Assembly: GCA_963556255.1 (NCBI GenBank)
Contig: OY744615.1
Coordinates: 6,208,716-6,272,715 of the forward strand
Length of the DNA: 64,000 nucleotides
Source of the DNA: Allolobophora icterica
Lineage: Eukaryota > Annelida > Clitellata > Crassiclitellata > Lumbricidae
Direction of reading: 5' to 3'
The position numbers were made by a program, and so were the translations under genes. Below, in pieces: positions 49,501 to 61,491 of this stretch. The notes below the pieces were generated by a model, which had not been told where the DNA came from, did not search any database, and was given only the letters and a program-made list of their open reading frames with translations. The first letter of the stretch is position 1. Each line of letters begins with the position of its first letter.

Positions 49501-52075
49501 TTTTCTTTTTCATCATTGGTGATGAGTCGGAAGAATTCCTCGAACAACTTCATACCCCGCTCAGTCAAGTCGTTCACCACTCTCAACTGCTGAATTCTCT
49601 CTTTACTTTGCTTGTAATCCTCATTCTCGATCCATTTCACTGGTGGAAGTGTAAGAAAGGAATCACCAATCTTCAGGCGTGACAGTACTGTCAGTGTTTG
49701 CCGAGTAGCAAACTCACCCAGGCAACCCCACCTCCATCACTACCGTATCATCACCTCTCATTTTCCTTTCACCAAGCCTTGTGGTCATTCTGTCGACAAT
49801 CTTCACCTTATCTGTTACAGGAAGTTGGTCTGAGAACAGTGCCAAACCTACAACTCCATCCGAAAGGTACCACAAGTGGTTTTCTGTGACCTTCCTGGCT
49901 GCAATGCTGATCTCACGGTCAATTGATTCATATTTTCATAGATCAATCCAAAGTGACAGATCTTGTCCTGGAGCTTCAGCAGCAAGTGGGGCCTTTGTCC
50001 ATGCCTTTGTGTAACTGCACAAATTAATTAATATCAAGCTGATTGCAAAAAAGGCAGATTCTGATGGCATACATGCAGTAACTTACCCATTGAATGTGCA
50101 TGGTGAATTTGCTCAGAGTTTTCCAGTGAATAACTGAAGGCTGACTTCCAAGGACAACTAGTCTCACCTCAATGAGTTCTTGGTAGTCATCTCTGATCTC
50201 TGAATCTGACTTTCTTTCAGCAAACTCCTTGAGAAAACCGAGTGCTGTTTCATGGACGGTTTCAGTGCCGGATATGACTTCCAGTCCTCGGAAGTTGATG
50301 CGTGTCACACCTTCCCAGCAGCTTTAAATCTCTTTGAGATTGGAACGTATGGTGAATTAAATGGACCGCAGCACAAGGTTAATACTTTGGCTAAAATCAA
50401 TTCCATCACATCATGACGGCAGGCCAACCACAGGAGCTCTCGGCCTATCTTTCTTCCAGCAGTAAGCATACTCCGTTGAAACGCCCAGTGTTGACAGATA
50501 TTGTATCAAAGCTCAAGGCTGAACTTCGTCAGTGAGTTTTCACAACTCCAGTAGATTGCGAACGGCCATATATTCATTGTATCCTGTCCCAGAGGCTAGT
50601 TTTGACACACCGAGGAACTTAATATCCACACCATCGCCTTAAACCAGCACTGGCAGGCAGTCGATATATCCTGCTCCAAAGATCTCAGGCAGGATTTTCC
50701 AATCCCAGTGTAGTACCAGTGATAATATGGTACAAATTCAGCTCTTACAGCTTCAGCATACTCTATCCTGGCTTTCTAATGCACTCTGTGAATGGTACAC
50801 CGCGACAGTGGCAGGGCAGAAGGATCGCAGCCAAGCCCTGCAGCAATTGTTATGTAAAAATTCACTTCTGAACACATGTCTGCCAAAAACACAGGAAGTA
50901 GACACCATGACCTTCAACAAGAACTGTACACTTTTTTGTTCCAAGTACCATTAAGTAAGTGAGTAAGTAAGTATGATAACACAACATAAACTAGGCTATT
51001 TCAAGCTCACCTCCATGACAAATGTTGACCAAGTTGTATGGCATCAAGATTTACAGCTAATACTACTACAGTATATGGTAATATTTATATGTCATTGAGC
51101 ACCGTCTTCCAGTTGGAATAAGAAGCTGAAATTTTTTCTCAATAATACCATTGGCATGTCTAACAAACTGAGAGGGTGCCCTGGTTTCTAGCTTGAACTT
51201 TATTTTTCTGGGCCACCCTAATGCAAGGCGCCCATCACGTCCTACATCTCATTTTAACAACGTGCCATCTCGCGAATGATAGGCTGAGTGGATCTTTGGG
51301 AGGGTTGCGGGAAGCGATTCCGCTACTTACTGCTCTTCATGCCAGTGATATTACCACTACTGTATGGACCCCCCCAGTGGCAATATTATACACTGTTATT
51401 ATTGAATGATGATAATAATATAATATTTTCCAGACTTTGTTTAAGAGCTCTGAGTAGGTATCTTGAAGAGGTGCTATATAAATTTCATGAATGAATGAAT
51501 GATAAAAATGATCACTAATTTCGTGTATGATTATTATTAACTATTTGTTTAAACCTGTTTAAAAAAATGGGGAATCGGGCAATTAAAATGAAAGCAAGTT
51601 TTCAGCATGTGTGGCCTAAGTAAATTGGCTCATTTAAACCCATTAAACTCGTGGTTTCAGCCTGTTCACCACCTAAGTAAATTAGTTTAAGCACATTTTA
51701 AGCCAGAAGTTTAAAAGAGCAGCCGTGTAAATTTAAGTTGAATTAAGTGCCAAACGAACGTCCGTTGGAATGTCGCCATTTGTAAACAGTGACATCGTTG
51801 GTCATGAATATTCATTAGTAGGAAGCGGCCAATGAGAGGAGCGTAACAAAAAATGTAACTTCATGAAGGACTTTGTAACATTTCTGTTTATATTATTAAT
51901 GTTATTTGTTATAACAGTATTAATAATAACTGTATTGGGACTATTTTAGGAGAGGTATGATGCGGAGGTGTCCCTTTACCTGAGAACAACTGGCCTACAG
52001 ACATCCGACCTCATCAAACCGAAACAGAAACACAAAAACATCAGCTACAAGACGGCACGACCCCCATACATATAG
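46550..52075 (+). CDS. HMG-box protein (SMARCE1/BAF57-like box), visible coding exons
   Basis: A DNA-binding HMG-box protein, presumably nuclear. Exons: up to 46747 (exon starts after the acceptor at 46537-46538), 47005-47139, 51950-52075; all donors are GT and all joins are in phase. From the ATG at 46550 this gives 152 residues; upstream coding exons are possible. The box runs from about residue 52: IPKPPKKPLTPYMMFSKE, then TWPQVKATNSH, EIGAIVGALWRDLDPNEKQR and YNELFAKDK-ERYDAEVSLYL, the three-helix pattern with conserved Pro, Trp and Tyr. The PKPP-KPL-PYM lead and the IG-I-G-LWRDL core resemble SMARCE1. Human SMARCE1 is much longer, with a coiled coil after the box that is absent here. A specialised paralogue or another small HMG protein is therefore possible. 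The last intron (4.8 kb) hosts a LINE and a DNA transposon. Confidence 0.82.
47140..47400. repeat. degenerate (CA)n-rich tract
   Basis: ACACA/CAGACA-rich sequence directly behind the second HMG exon's donor; open frames are artefacts. Confidence 0.75.
47590..48545 (-). pseudogene. CR1/Jockey-like LINE, RT domain fragment
   Basis: Minus strand, N to C: IYNWLVEYHLERSHLTIFKG, VQGSVLGPTNF, RFKFADDTYLL (the F-ADD catalytic box near 48265-48290), then after a one-base shift near 48193 ANNLTLNSSKSKEMTIF, LKILGVILQDDLKLTAHID, YASPSWWGLT and LLKRAKRLGYL. These are the RT palm and thumb/C-terminal blocks of the common invertebrate CR1-type RT. 5'-truncated and frameshifted. It lies in the last HMG-gene intron, antisense to it. 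Confidence 0.87.
48993..51220 (-). mobile_element. 2.2-kb DNA transposon, TIR ~130 bp, TSD ATGCAAGG
   Basis: Left end TAGGGTGGTTCACAG, right end CTGGGCCACCCTA. The two 125-136-bp ends (48993-49128 and 51097-51220) are diverged inverted repeats sharing AAAGTTCAAGCTAGAAACCA and CAACTGGAAGACGGTGCTC. ATGCAAGG is at 48985-48992 and 51221-51228. The intact SINE at 23701-23718 shows the single-copy site in inverse (CCTTGCAT). 8-bp duplications are known for hAT, and also for other superfamilies such as P and Merlin; I leave the superfamily open. Confidence 0.93.
49395..50530 (-). pseudogene. transposon-encoded protein, broken, family uncharacterised
   Basis: Minus strand, N to C: WLACRHDVMELILAKV, then LTLCCGPFNSPYVPISKRFK (about 50450-50330), a frame change, SEIRDDYQELIEVRLVVLG (50260-50130 region), and YKQSKERIQQLRVVNDLTER with GMKLFEEFFRLITNDEKEKQ and FLLQMV (49640-49450). 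I recall this block order from many unnamed invertebrate proteins, but I know no function and cannot name a superfamily. Ends inside the transposon, so it is probably that element's own gene. Confidence 0.62.
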
Positions 52076-52200
52076 CTGCTTAAGGGCTATTTTAAGGCAC
52101 TTGAACTATATATATATAGTAATATTTTAATGCATGCTTAATACTAATTAATCACTAATTATTAAAAAAAGTGGCAGTATTTTGTAACTGTGTATTTATA

Positions 52201-52206
52201 AATAAA
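52201..52206 (+). promoter_or_regulatory. AATAAA poly(A) signal, HMG-box gene
   Basis: First AATAAA after the stop at 52075, about 125 bp downstream. Confidence 0.6.
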
Positions 52207-52436
52207 ATAACGAAGTTGTAAATACTTATGAATCAAAGTAACGGTGTTGTATTTTTCAAAATATTATAAAACCTAAAATCAAAACAGACCAACTCTGCCA
52301 AATTTAAGCTCTTCACAATGGTAAGTTTGCTGCAACAATCCCATAAAAAATATTTTTTTAAATTTGTATTTGTATAATTTTTTCTCTAATTTTTTCTAAA
52401 TTTGTTGCCTGTTGTGAAATATATATGTATAATATT

Positions 52437-52692
52437 CAGTCTTGTTGTCAAGACCTTAAACCTCAAGACCAAGACCAAGAGCAAGACCTTGAACCTCAAG
52501 ACCAAGACCAAGACCTTGAACCTCAAGACCAAGACCAAGACCAAGACTTTGAACCTCAAGACCAAGACCAAGACCTTGAACCTCAAGACCAAGACCAAGA
52601 CCAAGACTTTGAACGTCAAGACCAAGACCAAGACCAAGACGAACTCGAGCGCACTCGAGACCAAGACCTTGGTCTCGAGGACAACAAGACTG
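52437..52692 (-). mobile_element. 256-bp hAT MITE made of CTTGGT minisatellite, TSD ATAATATT
   Basis: Ends CAGTCTTGTTGTC and GACAACAAGACTG identical to the element at 39015; ATAATATT at 52429-52436 and 52693-52700. Nearly all the interior is CAAGACCAAGACCTTGAACC units. Relative to 39015-39940 it is inverted and has lost the transposase part. Confidence 0.94.
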
Positions 52693-53587
52693 ATAATATT
52701 GTATATATATATTTATATATAGTTATATATATACACACACACCGACTGACTGTATGCCATATGTAAATTGCACGACATGACAAAAGCTTACACCTTAAAG
52801 AATTTAGCGACTTTAAACTTATACATTCCTGTCCTGATCTTCAATACCAAGCATGGATTATTTAAGGTATATTACGACCTATATGTTGAAATGCTTATGA
52901 TGAAATGCTTAAATGTGATTTGTTAAAATTACTCTATAGAACTGATTAGATTATAGTTAATGATTAGATTAGATACTACTTGATACACACCATAATGAGA
53001 CAGCTTCTCCAAAGCTTATTACAAGGATAGTGTTTACACCCGACCTCTCGGTTGATAGTCCAGCATCCCTGGTAAAATCATGTTAATAAATAATAGTAAC
53101 AATAATAAAAACATTAATAATGACAATACATAAAATAGCAAGGACGACGATGATGCTTTCCACTCCCTCTGCTTTAATCGGTTGGATTAAAAAATTGTCT
53201 TGCCGAGTCTTTCTGTCTTCTGCGTGTCTCTCTCTAAATTCCATCTGTCCTATCAGTCAGAGGTGAACAGTTAAGAAAAGAACCAATGTTATACAACATT
53301 TGGACTCTTAAGTCTTGGCTTTGTTGCAATTCGTTTTCAAAATACAATTCCTTTTCGAAATACTGACGGTATTCCGAGTAGATTCAGCATAGAGTACAAC
53401 TGATCACTTGCGGTTCGGTTCTTAGTGTTGCAGCACACTTAATACAGTTTTATGCTATTAAGGACTTGGTTTAAATAATTCTACAAATTAAACTGTGGTC
53501 TTGCATTATATGCACAGCCAGCCTCAAACCGATGCTTGAAATGTACAACGACAATGTCAGTAAGGTTTTCTTGTGTTAACAGTTCAT

Positions 53588-56500
53588 TTAATCCCGATTA
53601 CATTCGACAGGCTCATAGTTAACGCTTCTCGAGGGGTCCGTAGGAAAGTACTTCTGCGCTTGTGTCATCAAACGTTTCAGACCCTGAAAAAGAAAATTTG
53701 AACAAATAAAAAAAACGTTTTAAAAATGCCGCCTTCTGGGAAAATAAGTACCAGTGCATGAAGAATTCAGACTGCTGTCCCTTATGCTAGACCTGAGAGG
53801 CAGCCATGGTTGTGAAGCATTAGTGACTTCATTTTCTTGTCCTCAGCGTATGTGGACATGTGGTCAGCCCTCTCCCTTGCCGCCTGACCTTCCCATCAAC
53901 AGCGCATGGTCAGTGTACTCATTGTAGCTCAGTTGGCTAGGGGGGCACAGTCTTCAAACAAATTCCTGTCCTGGTGGGGATTTGAACCCTGACCTCTCAG
54001 TTGACAGTCCAGCATGTTAACCACTAGACTATCCCACACCTGTCCACTCTAGTAATTAACTATTTGTTAAGTTAACCGGTTTTTAATGTTACATTAACGT
54101 GATATATAATTGAAATCCATGACTATGCATCTTTTCAGGTTCAGTTATGTATTTTGTATTTAAAAGCCAAAGATTTTAACGTAACTGTTTAACGTGCAAT
54201 GCATTTTATCTTGTTAATATGCTTCACTGGGATGGGAATGGGGATGGGAACACACCGAATGGGGGCAGGGTGAGGACAAGGACAGATGTAATGGGATTGG
54301 GGCAGACCTGATGAGGTGGGGACAGACCCACGAGAATGGGGTGGGATGGAGGCAAGTTTTGCCCCCGTGTCACTCTGTAATAATGACCACGTTCCTGAGC
54401 AATTTCTACAAATTTCGTTAGCAACTTCTATAGCGCTAGCCTGTAATGCACAAGGCATCATGCACTTGAGATTCATACAGCAGCGAGTTACCTTTACCAT
54501 CTTTAAGGTAATCTGGGGCCAAGACGAATAAAGTTATGTCTAGACTACATAACAATGCTGTACACTGTCCACTGACTGGACAGAAGCTCATAAAAAATTG
54601 GCACACTAAATTACAGACCAATGTAACGGAGGATTTTTGAATTTGCCAAATCGAACAGAGGTGTGCACCAGACCATCTCAGAATTTCCAACAGAGCACAG
54701 ATTGAAATAGAAATCACAAACAAAATGAAATGTGAAAAAATTTCATTCAGTTATCTGTAAATTTTACCGACCAGTTACTGTCTGAAACTAATTATGAATG
54801 TGGAATGCCGTGAAAGAAGTGAATGATTCACAATCTGGAGATGATCAAGTAGAATCTTCAGACGTTTTTTACGTCTCGTAATAAAAATGTATCAAATTTA
54901 TAAAAAGTCTAGATGGTGAGGTGTATCGTCACTGCTGACTTGATGTGGAATGCCGTGAAAGAAATGAATGATTCACAATCTGGAGATGATCAAGTAGAAT
55001 CTTCAGACGTTTTTTACGTCTCGTAATAAAAATGTATCAAATTTATAAAAAGTCTAGATGGTGAGGTGTATCGTCACTGCTGACTTGATGTGGAATGCCG
55101 TGAAAGAAGTGAATGATTCACAATCTGGAGATGATCAAGTAGAATCTTCAGACGTTTTTTACGTCTCGTAATAAAAATGTATCAAATTTATAAAAAGTCT
55201 AGATGGTGAGGTGTATCGTCACTGCTGACTTGATGTGGAATGCCGTGAAAGAAATGAATGATTCACAATATGGAGATGATCAAGTAGAATCTTCAGACGT
55301 TTTTTACGTCTCGTAATAAAAATGTATCAAATTTATAAAAAGTCTAGATGGTGAGGTGTATCGTCACTGCTGACTTGATGTGGAATGCCGTGAAAGAAAT
55401 GAATGATTCACAATCTGGAGATGATCAAGTAGAATCTTCAGACGTTTTTTACGTCTCGTAATAAAAATGTATCAAATTTATAAAAAGTCTAGATGGTGAG
55501 GTGTATCGTCACTGCTGACTTGATGTGGAATGCCGTGAAAGAAGTGAATGATTCACAATCTGGAGATGATCAAGTAGAATCTTCAGACGTTTTTTACGTC
55601 TCGTAATAAAAATGTATCAAATTTATAAAAAGTCTAGATGGTGAGGTGTATCGTCACTGCTGACTTGATGTGGAATGCCGTGAAAGAAATGAATGATTCA
55701 CAATCTGGAGATGATCAAGTAGAATCTTCAGACGTTTTTTACGTCTCGTAATAAAAATGTATCAAATTTATAAAAAGTCTAGATGGTGAGGTGTATCGTC
55801 ACTGCTGACTTGATGTGGAATGCCGTGAAAGAAGTGAATGATTCACAATCTGGAGATGATCAAGTAGAATCTTCAGACGTTTTTTACGTCTCGTAATAAA
55901 AATGTATCAAATTTATAAAAAGTCTAGATGGTGAGGTGTATCGTCACTGCTGACTTGATGTGGAATGCCGTGAAAGAAATGAATGATTCACAATCTGGAG
56001 ATGATCAAGTAGAATCTTCAGACGTTTTTTACGTCTCGTAATAAAAATGTATCAAATTTATAAAAAGTCTAGATGGTGAGGTGTATCGTCACTGCTGACT
56101 TGATGTGGAATGCCGTGAAAGAAATGAATGATTCACAATCTGGAGATGATCAAGTAGAATCTTCAGACGTTTTTTACGTCTCGTAATAAAAATGTATCAA
56201 ATTTATAAAAAGTCTAGATGGTGAGGTGTATCGTCACTGCTGACTTGATGTGGAATGCCGTGAAAGAAATGAATGATTCACAATCTGGAGATGATCAAGT
56301 AGAATCTTCAGACGTTTTTTACGTCTCGTAATAAAAATGTATCAAATTTATAAAAAGTCTAGATGGTGAGGTGTATCGTCACTGCTGACTTGATGTGGAA
56401 TGCCGTGAAAGAAATGAATGATTCACAATCTGGAGATAATCAAGTAGAATCTTCAGACGTTCTTTAATCTGGTAATTAAAAAGAGAGAGGCAAAGAGAGA

Positions 56501-59500
56501 GACACAAACACAGATGGAGAATGAGATGGCAATAACAGATGAAGTAGTTGGCTTACCTGAATATATTTCCTTTGTGTCTCGTCGTTTAACACGTGTGCAA
56601 CGTTTTTTGCAAAGATCTTTTCACGTCCGGTTCGGGCGTGAATACCGACCATAGTCACACCGATTGGCCATGGGGCATTTCCAATCGCCATCTCCAAGTA
56701 CGCTTCATTGGCCTGCAGACAAAGAAATGGAATATACAACTATGGTCAACTACAACGCAAGAGCCTGCAACTTAGCATGCTGGACAACCTAGAGATTCCA
56801 GGATCAAATCCCCACCAGGGCCAAACGATATTTGAAGGTTTCTGCTCCACAACTGAACTCGGCTATAAAACCAGTACATTGACCGTACACTGTTGGTGGG
56901 AAGAACAGACAGCGAAGTAAAGGAATGGCCACCAGCCCTCATATGCCGACTACCGAGGCTAAGAAAGACAAGTTGCTAATACTCAGAGGCGTCTACACCA
57001 TAGAAACCTTGGAGCAAATGCTCCATCCAAGAAATAGGGGGATTTGTCAGTGTGTTTGCCACCAGTTTAGGGGGGGGAGGAACGGGGAGGGGGAAAAGAG
57101 GGGGAAAAGGGACGTTGCTCCAATGACTTAGGGGGATAGACGCCCCTGCTAACACTGCATGGCCACCGCTTGGGGTTAGCTAAAGGATTACCCTTTTGCC
57201 TGTTTAAGTGGACGTCCAGTGGGTCTGCCTCTCTGTATGTATGAATGTCTTTTTCCTTGTGCTTTGTCCCTTTCTTTGTATTTTGTGTTTCTGTCACGTT
57301 TCGGTTACAATTTTGCTCCAGTAAGTTCTCTGACGTCTTTCAGCTTCAGGTTTTTCTCTTTCATCAGTACATTGACCTAGATTTTGGATCTCTCTCTCTG
57401 TTCTGCTCAGTCACATCTGTCATTTGTTCTCTTAACTGAAGACCTTTTTCAAATTTTCTAATTGCTTAACCACCACAGGCTGTCTCTCTGTCTGAGCGGA
57501 CTGATATGGATGTTGACCTGATTCTGGCTTGGTTTGTAGTGTAAATGTAATTCTGAGAAATTTCACAGCGCCACACAAAAGCCAAGTAACATGGGAGGTC
57601 ATCTTGTTCACATGCGCTATATCAAGTCAAGTCTGCTATAGCTAGGCTGTTGGTCAGTTGCAGTGCCAGGTCAGAAACTGGGAGGGGTCCAGCTGAGACA
57701 GCATGGTGCTATGCCAGAAATCAATGCTGCCTACTGTCAGAACTGGATGGGAGACCATCACCTGGGCTGTGTGTCTAGGAGATTGCCAGTTACTTGAACA
57801 CAATTCATATGTTGATTAACTTTTGTAATTAATGACACTAATACCACTAATGACGCTTATTATTACGTTAGATATCATTCAGATGGAAAATGATGATTTA
57901 GACAGGCAGCACTTTTGTGAGGTACTTAACAGATGCTGTAGAAGTGTCTAGATTCACACATACGTTTCCGATAATCATCGCCATATACTCTTCAATGACT
58001 TGCAAAGGAAGACTCCTATGCAGCTTCTTGACCAGATTAACACTTTAACGACGAGCGTGTACTAAAATGTATGGAAAACTAATCCCTCTCGTCGTTAAAG
58101 GGTTAAATTAAACAGTGAACAGCAAACCACTTACTTTGAGATAGTCGCGCTTGAGAAGGTGTTTGACGATGTCAATGAGGCAGCCGAGAATATCGGCCGA
58201 TACATCCTACAAAAACATAACAAAGACTAACGATTTAACAGCATTACCAATTCTGTAAAGGTTATGTTAATACTTTTTCTTTAAATTACTACCTGAAAAA
58301 AATTGGCCAATGCATGCAAGGATGTAATGTAACAAACATTTATATAGCGCCTTTTAAGTGCCTCCAAAAAGCATTGCTTGTATTCATTCACTCATTCAAG
58401 GATTTATATAGCGCCCCTTCAAGGGAACCACTCAGAGGCGCTCATATTGTTGTCTAACTGATCTAAACAAGTGTGACTGAAGGTAAGCAGAAAATGTGTT
58501 GAGCTGAATCAGTTGAAATAGGACTTAATCTAAAGGAAGGTTGTTCCGACAGAAAAGTCCAATGCATAACAAAGACCTGATGGACTTCCCTGAACTTCTT
58601 TATGCATTGTTGGCAGGCTTCCTGCTCAACACATATTTCACATGTGTGACTTAACTCCTACTCACTGTCAGTGTTACACAAACTGCAAGCACCTTTACAG
58701 ATCATACTGCTGAATTCATCTATGAGAACTTGGAAGTTATTTCTGGCCTTCCTCATCACTATTTGTAAAAGCACAATAGTGAAGGCAATTTTACATGTTG
58801 TACTTATGATATATTTTTATGGACATCAAACAAACTTTAATTTGCTTTCATTTGTTGTAAACTGAAACAAAATTAAGCAAAAAGAAATACTGCAAATTCA
58901 ACCAAAGAATTCTTTTGAATAGACCTACACCACACCGTCTTTATTTCAGTGCTTGCAAATTTTCTAAAATTTATCCAAGGAAATGATGTAATAAAATGCA
59001 CTAGTACCGCGTCATTCTAGCATCTCCTAAATGTGCTGCTAAAAAGTATGACCAAACTCTGTAAAACGCTAGAGACTGTATATAGCGCGGGAAAAGACCA
59101 CTTTACCTGTCGTTTCAACTTTCTGAACAGAGGTTTCATGTAGGAAACGGTTTGCATGTGAGTGGCGCTCACCACTCGGCCTTTCATGCTCTGCTTCACG
59201 TCTTCTGGACGCCGATTCAACTCGTCTCCCCACAAGTTCAGCACGAGCTACAAGTCACATACAGATTTTCATAAAAACTGCATACGAAAGTCGACTACAG
59301 GTAAAATCTATCCAGAGAAAATAATGTTGGAAAACACTTACGTTGTAAATCTTGTCAGAAACAAAACGTAGGAAGGAACCTGTTGGTAATGGAAGAACGT
59401 GATAAGAAACTGGCAGTAAGTGCATTTGTCACCGCCATAATAATCTTGGAGCAGAGGAGCTCTTGGAGACAAAATGCGACACGCAGAGGGATCTGGCTGC

Positions 59501-61441
59501 TGGGTCAAGTATACGAACAATACAACACTAGTAACAGTTAATGGGATTTTTGCTCCTGGATTTTTCTTTGGATCACATTAAAACGAGGATCCACAACATT
59601 TCAAGTAGTCATTGTTCCACTTGTGCACAAGAGATTTCTTCTTTTTCATGTTTTTCTTGGTTGGTTTACTAAAACTAGCAGTGGCAACAGCATCGTTTTC
59701 GTATTCACTATATACTGTTGGTGCTAGAATCCGTCTCATTGCTACCAACATCTGATTCCGCATCATCAGTTGTAGATTCACAAATTTTCGTTTGCTTCTG
59801 ATATTTTTCCATTTCGAATGTGTAGGGTCCCATACTGTATAAGGTAAACATCATGGCAGACCCTAATTGCGATGTAATAGAATAGATAAATACAGTGCTA
59901 TGAATTCTCACAGCTTACATCCGCTACAGTAAATAAGTGTAATGCAAGAATGACGTAGGTAGGCTATGAGAATTCGCAACAAACCAATATTTTGCGACAC
60001 ACCATGTTTACGTGACACACTGCCTGTCGATTCGCAACGCACTAATGTGTCGCGACACACCTGTTAAGAACCTCTGGTGTAGGGACCTTAAGCAAGTCCT
60101 TCACTCACATTTACTCAGTGCCATCAGTTGATGGTTGGTCATTACATATTGGCACTTAATAAATACTTAATTAAATAAATACAAAAATAAAATCAAGAGA
60201 CAGCCAATGGTGGATAAGCAATTTGAAAAGGTAAGTCTTAAGCTGAGGACAAAATTACACAAATGTAATGACCTCGGACAAGTTTTTCATACACACCTGT
60301 CCAGCATCTTACAATTTGCATAAATACTACTTTAATATATAAATCTATATAAATATAGCCAGCTTTCTGTCTGTGTGTGTGTGTGTGTCTGTCTGTCTGT
60401 TTGACCGGGCTTAACTTCTACAATTTTGCACCTTTTCACTCGAAACCTTCACTACTGTGTCGGCCTCGGCTTCGGACACCCAGTGGAGGGGTTCGCGTCC
60501 CCCGTTTTCACCCCTACCATGGTGAAAATGCCCCAAAACTCTACCCACCCGACCGTCAATCACGCGCAAGATCGCCTATTCCGCTGCGAAGCGGTTCTAT
60601 TTATGGCGCCGGTATTCCCCAACGTCATTAATAATGCGCGTAACGACACCGCGGTTCTATTTATGGCGCCGGTATTCCCCAACGTCATTAATAATGCGCA
60701 TAAGTTGTTTACTTTCGCACAAAATTTAATGACGATCGATTCGAAGTATATTCATCGTTTTACAGCAAAATTTTAACACATGTATGTTCAAAGACAGATC
60801 TAAATTATTTACAGTATATGCAACAACCAGTCTGCTTTACTAAGGGCGAGGCCGACTACAGACCGGCAGTGACGGCTAGATTTCTGGCGTTTTCTTTAAC
60901 ACGCCAACGCCCGGTTCACCCTCTTCGACTGCAAAGCAGTCTCCCCACAGGTCGTCAGACGCCACAAGGGCCTCCAAGACTGCGAAGCAGTCGCCGCCAG
61001 AGGGCGACTGCGAAGCAGTCATTCCACGGCAGAGGTCGCTAGACGCCAGAAGGCGTCTACAAGACTGCGAAGCAGTCTCCGCCAGAGGTCGCCAGACGCC
61101 ATAAGGGCCTCCAAGACTGCGAAGCAGTCGCCGCCAGAGGGCGACTGCGAAGCAGTCAGTCCACGGCAGAGGTCGCTAGACGCCAGAAGGTGTCTACAAG
61201 ACTGTGAAGCAGTCTCCGCCAGACGTCGCCAGACGCCACAAGGGCCTCCAAGACTGCGAAGCAGTCGCCGCCAGAGGGCGACTGCGAAGCAGTCAGTCCA
61301 CGGCAGAGGTCGCTAGATGCCAGAAGGCGTCTACAAGACTGCGAAGCAGTCTCCGCCACAGGTCGCCAGACGCCACAAGGGCCTCCAAGACTGCGAAGCA
61401 GTCGCCGCCAGAGGGCGACTGCCAAGATTGCCAAGCAGTCG

Positions 61442-61491
<50 letters not shown>

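Larger units (their letters stand above)
48880..51380 (-). mobile_element. family B SINE, split by a 2.2-kb transposon
   Basis: Left piece 48880-48992 and right piece 51229-51375 are the two parts of one reverse-oriented family B SINE, matching 23578-23790 without interruption. Confidence 0.85.

Noticed and set aside
60925..61440. CRISPR array
   Set aside because: The palindromic repeats are tandem parts of a larger minisatellite without unique spacers, inside a Helitron in an intron of a eukaryotic gene.
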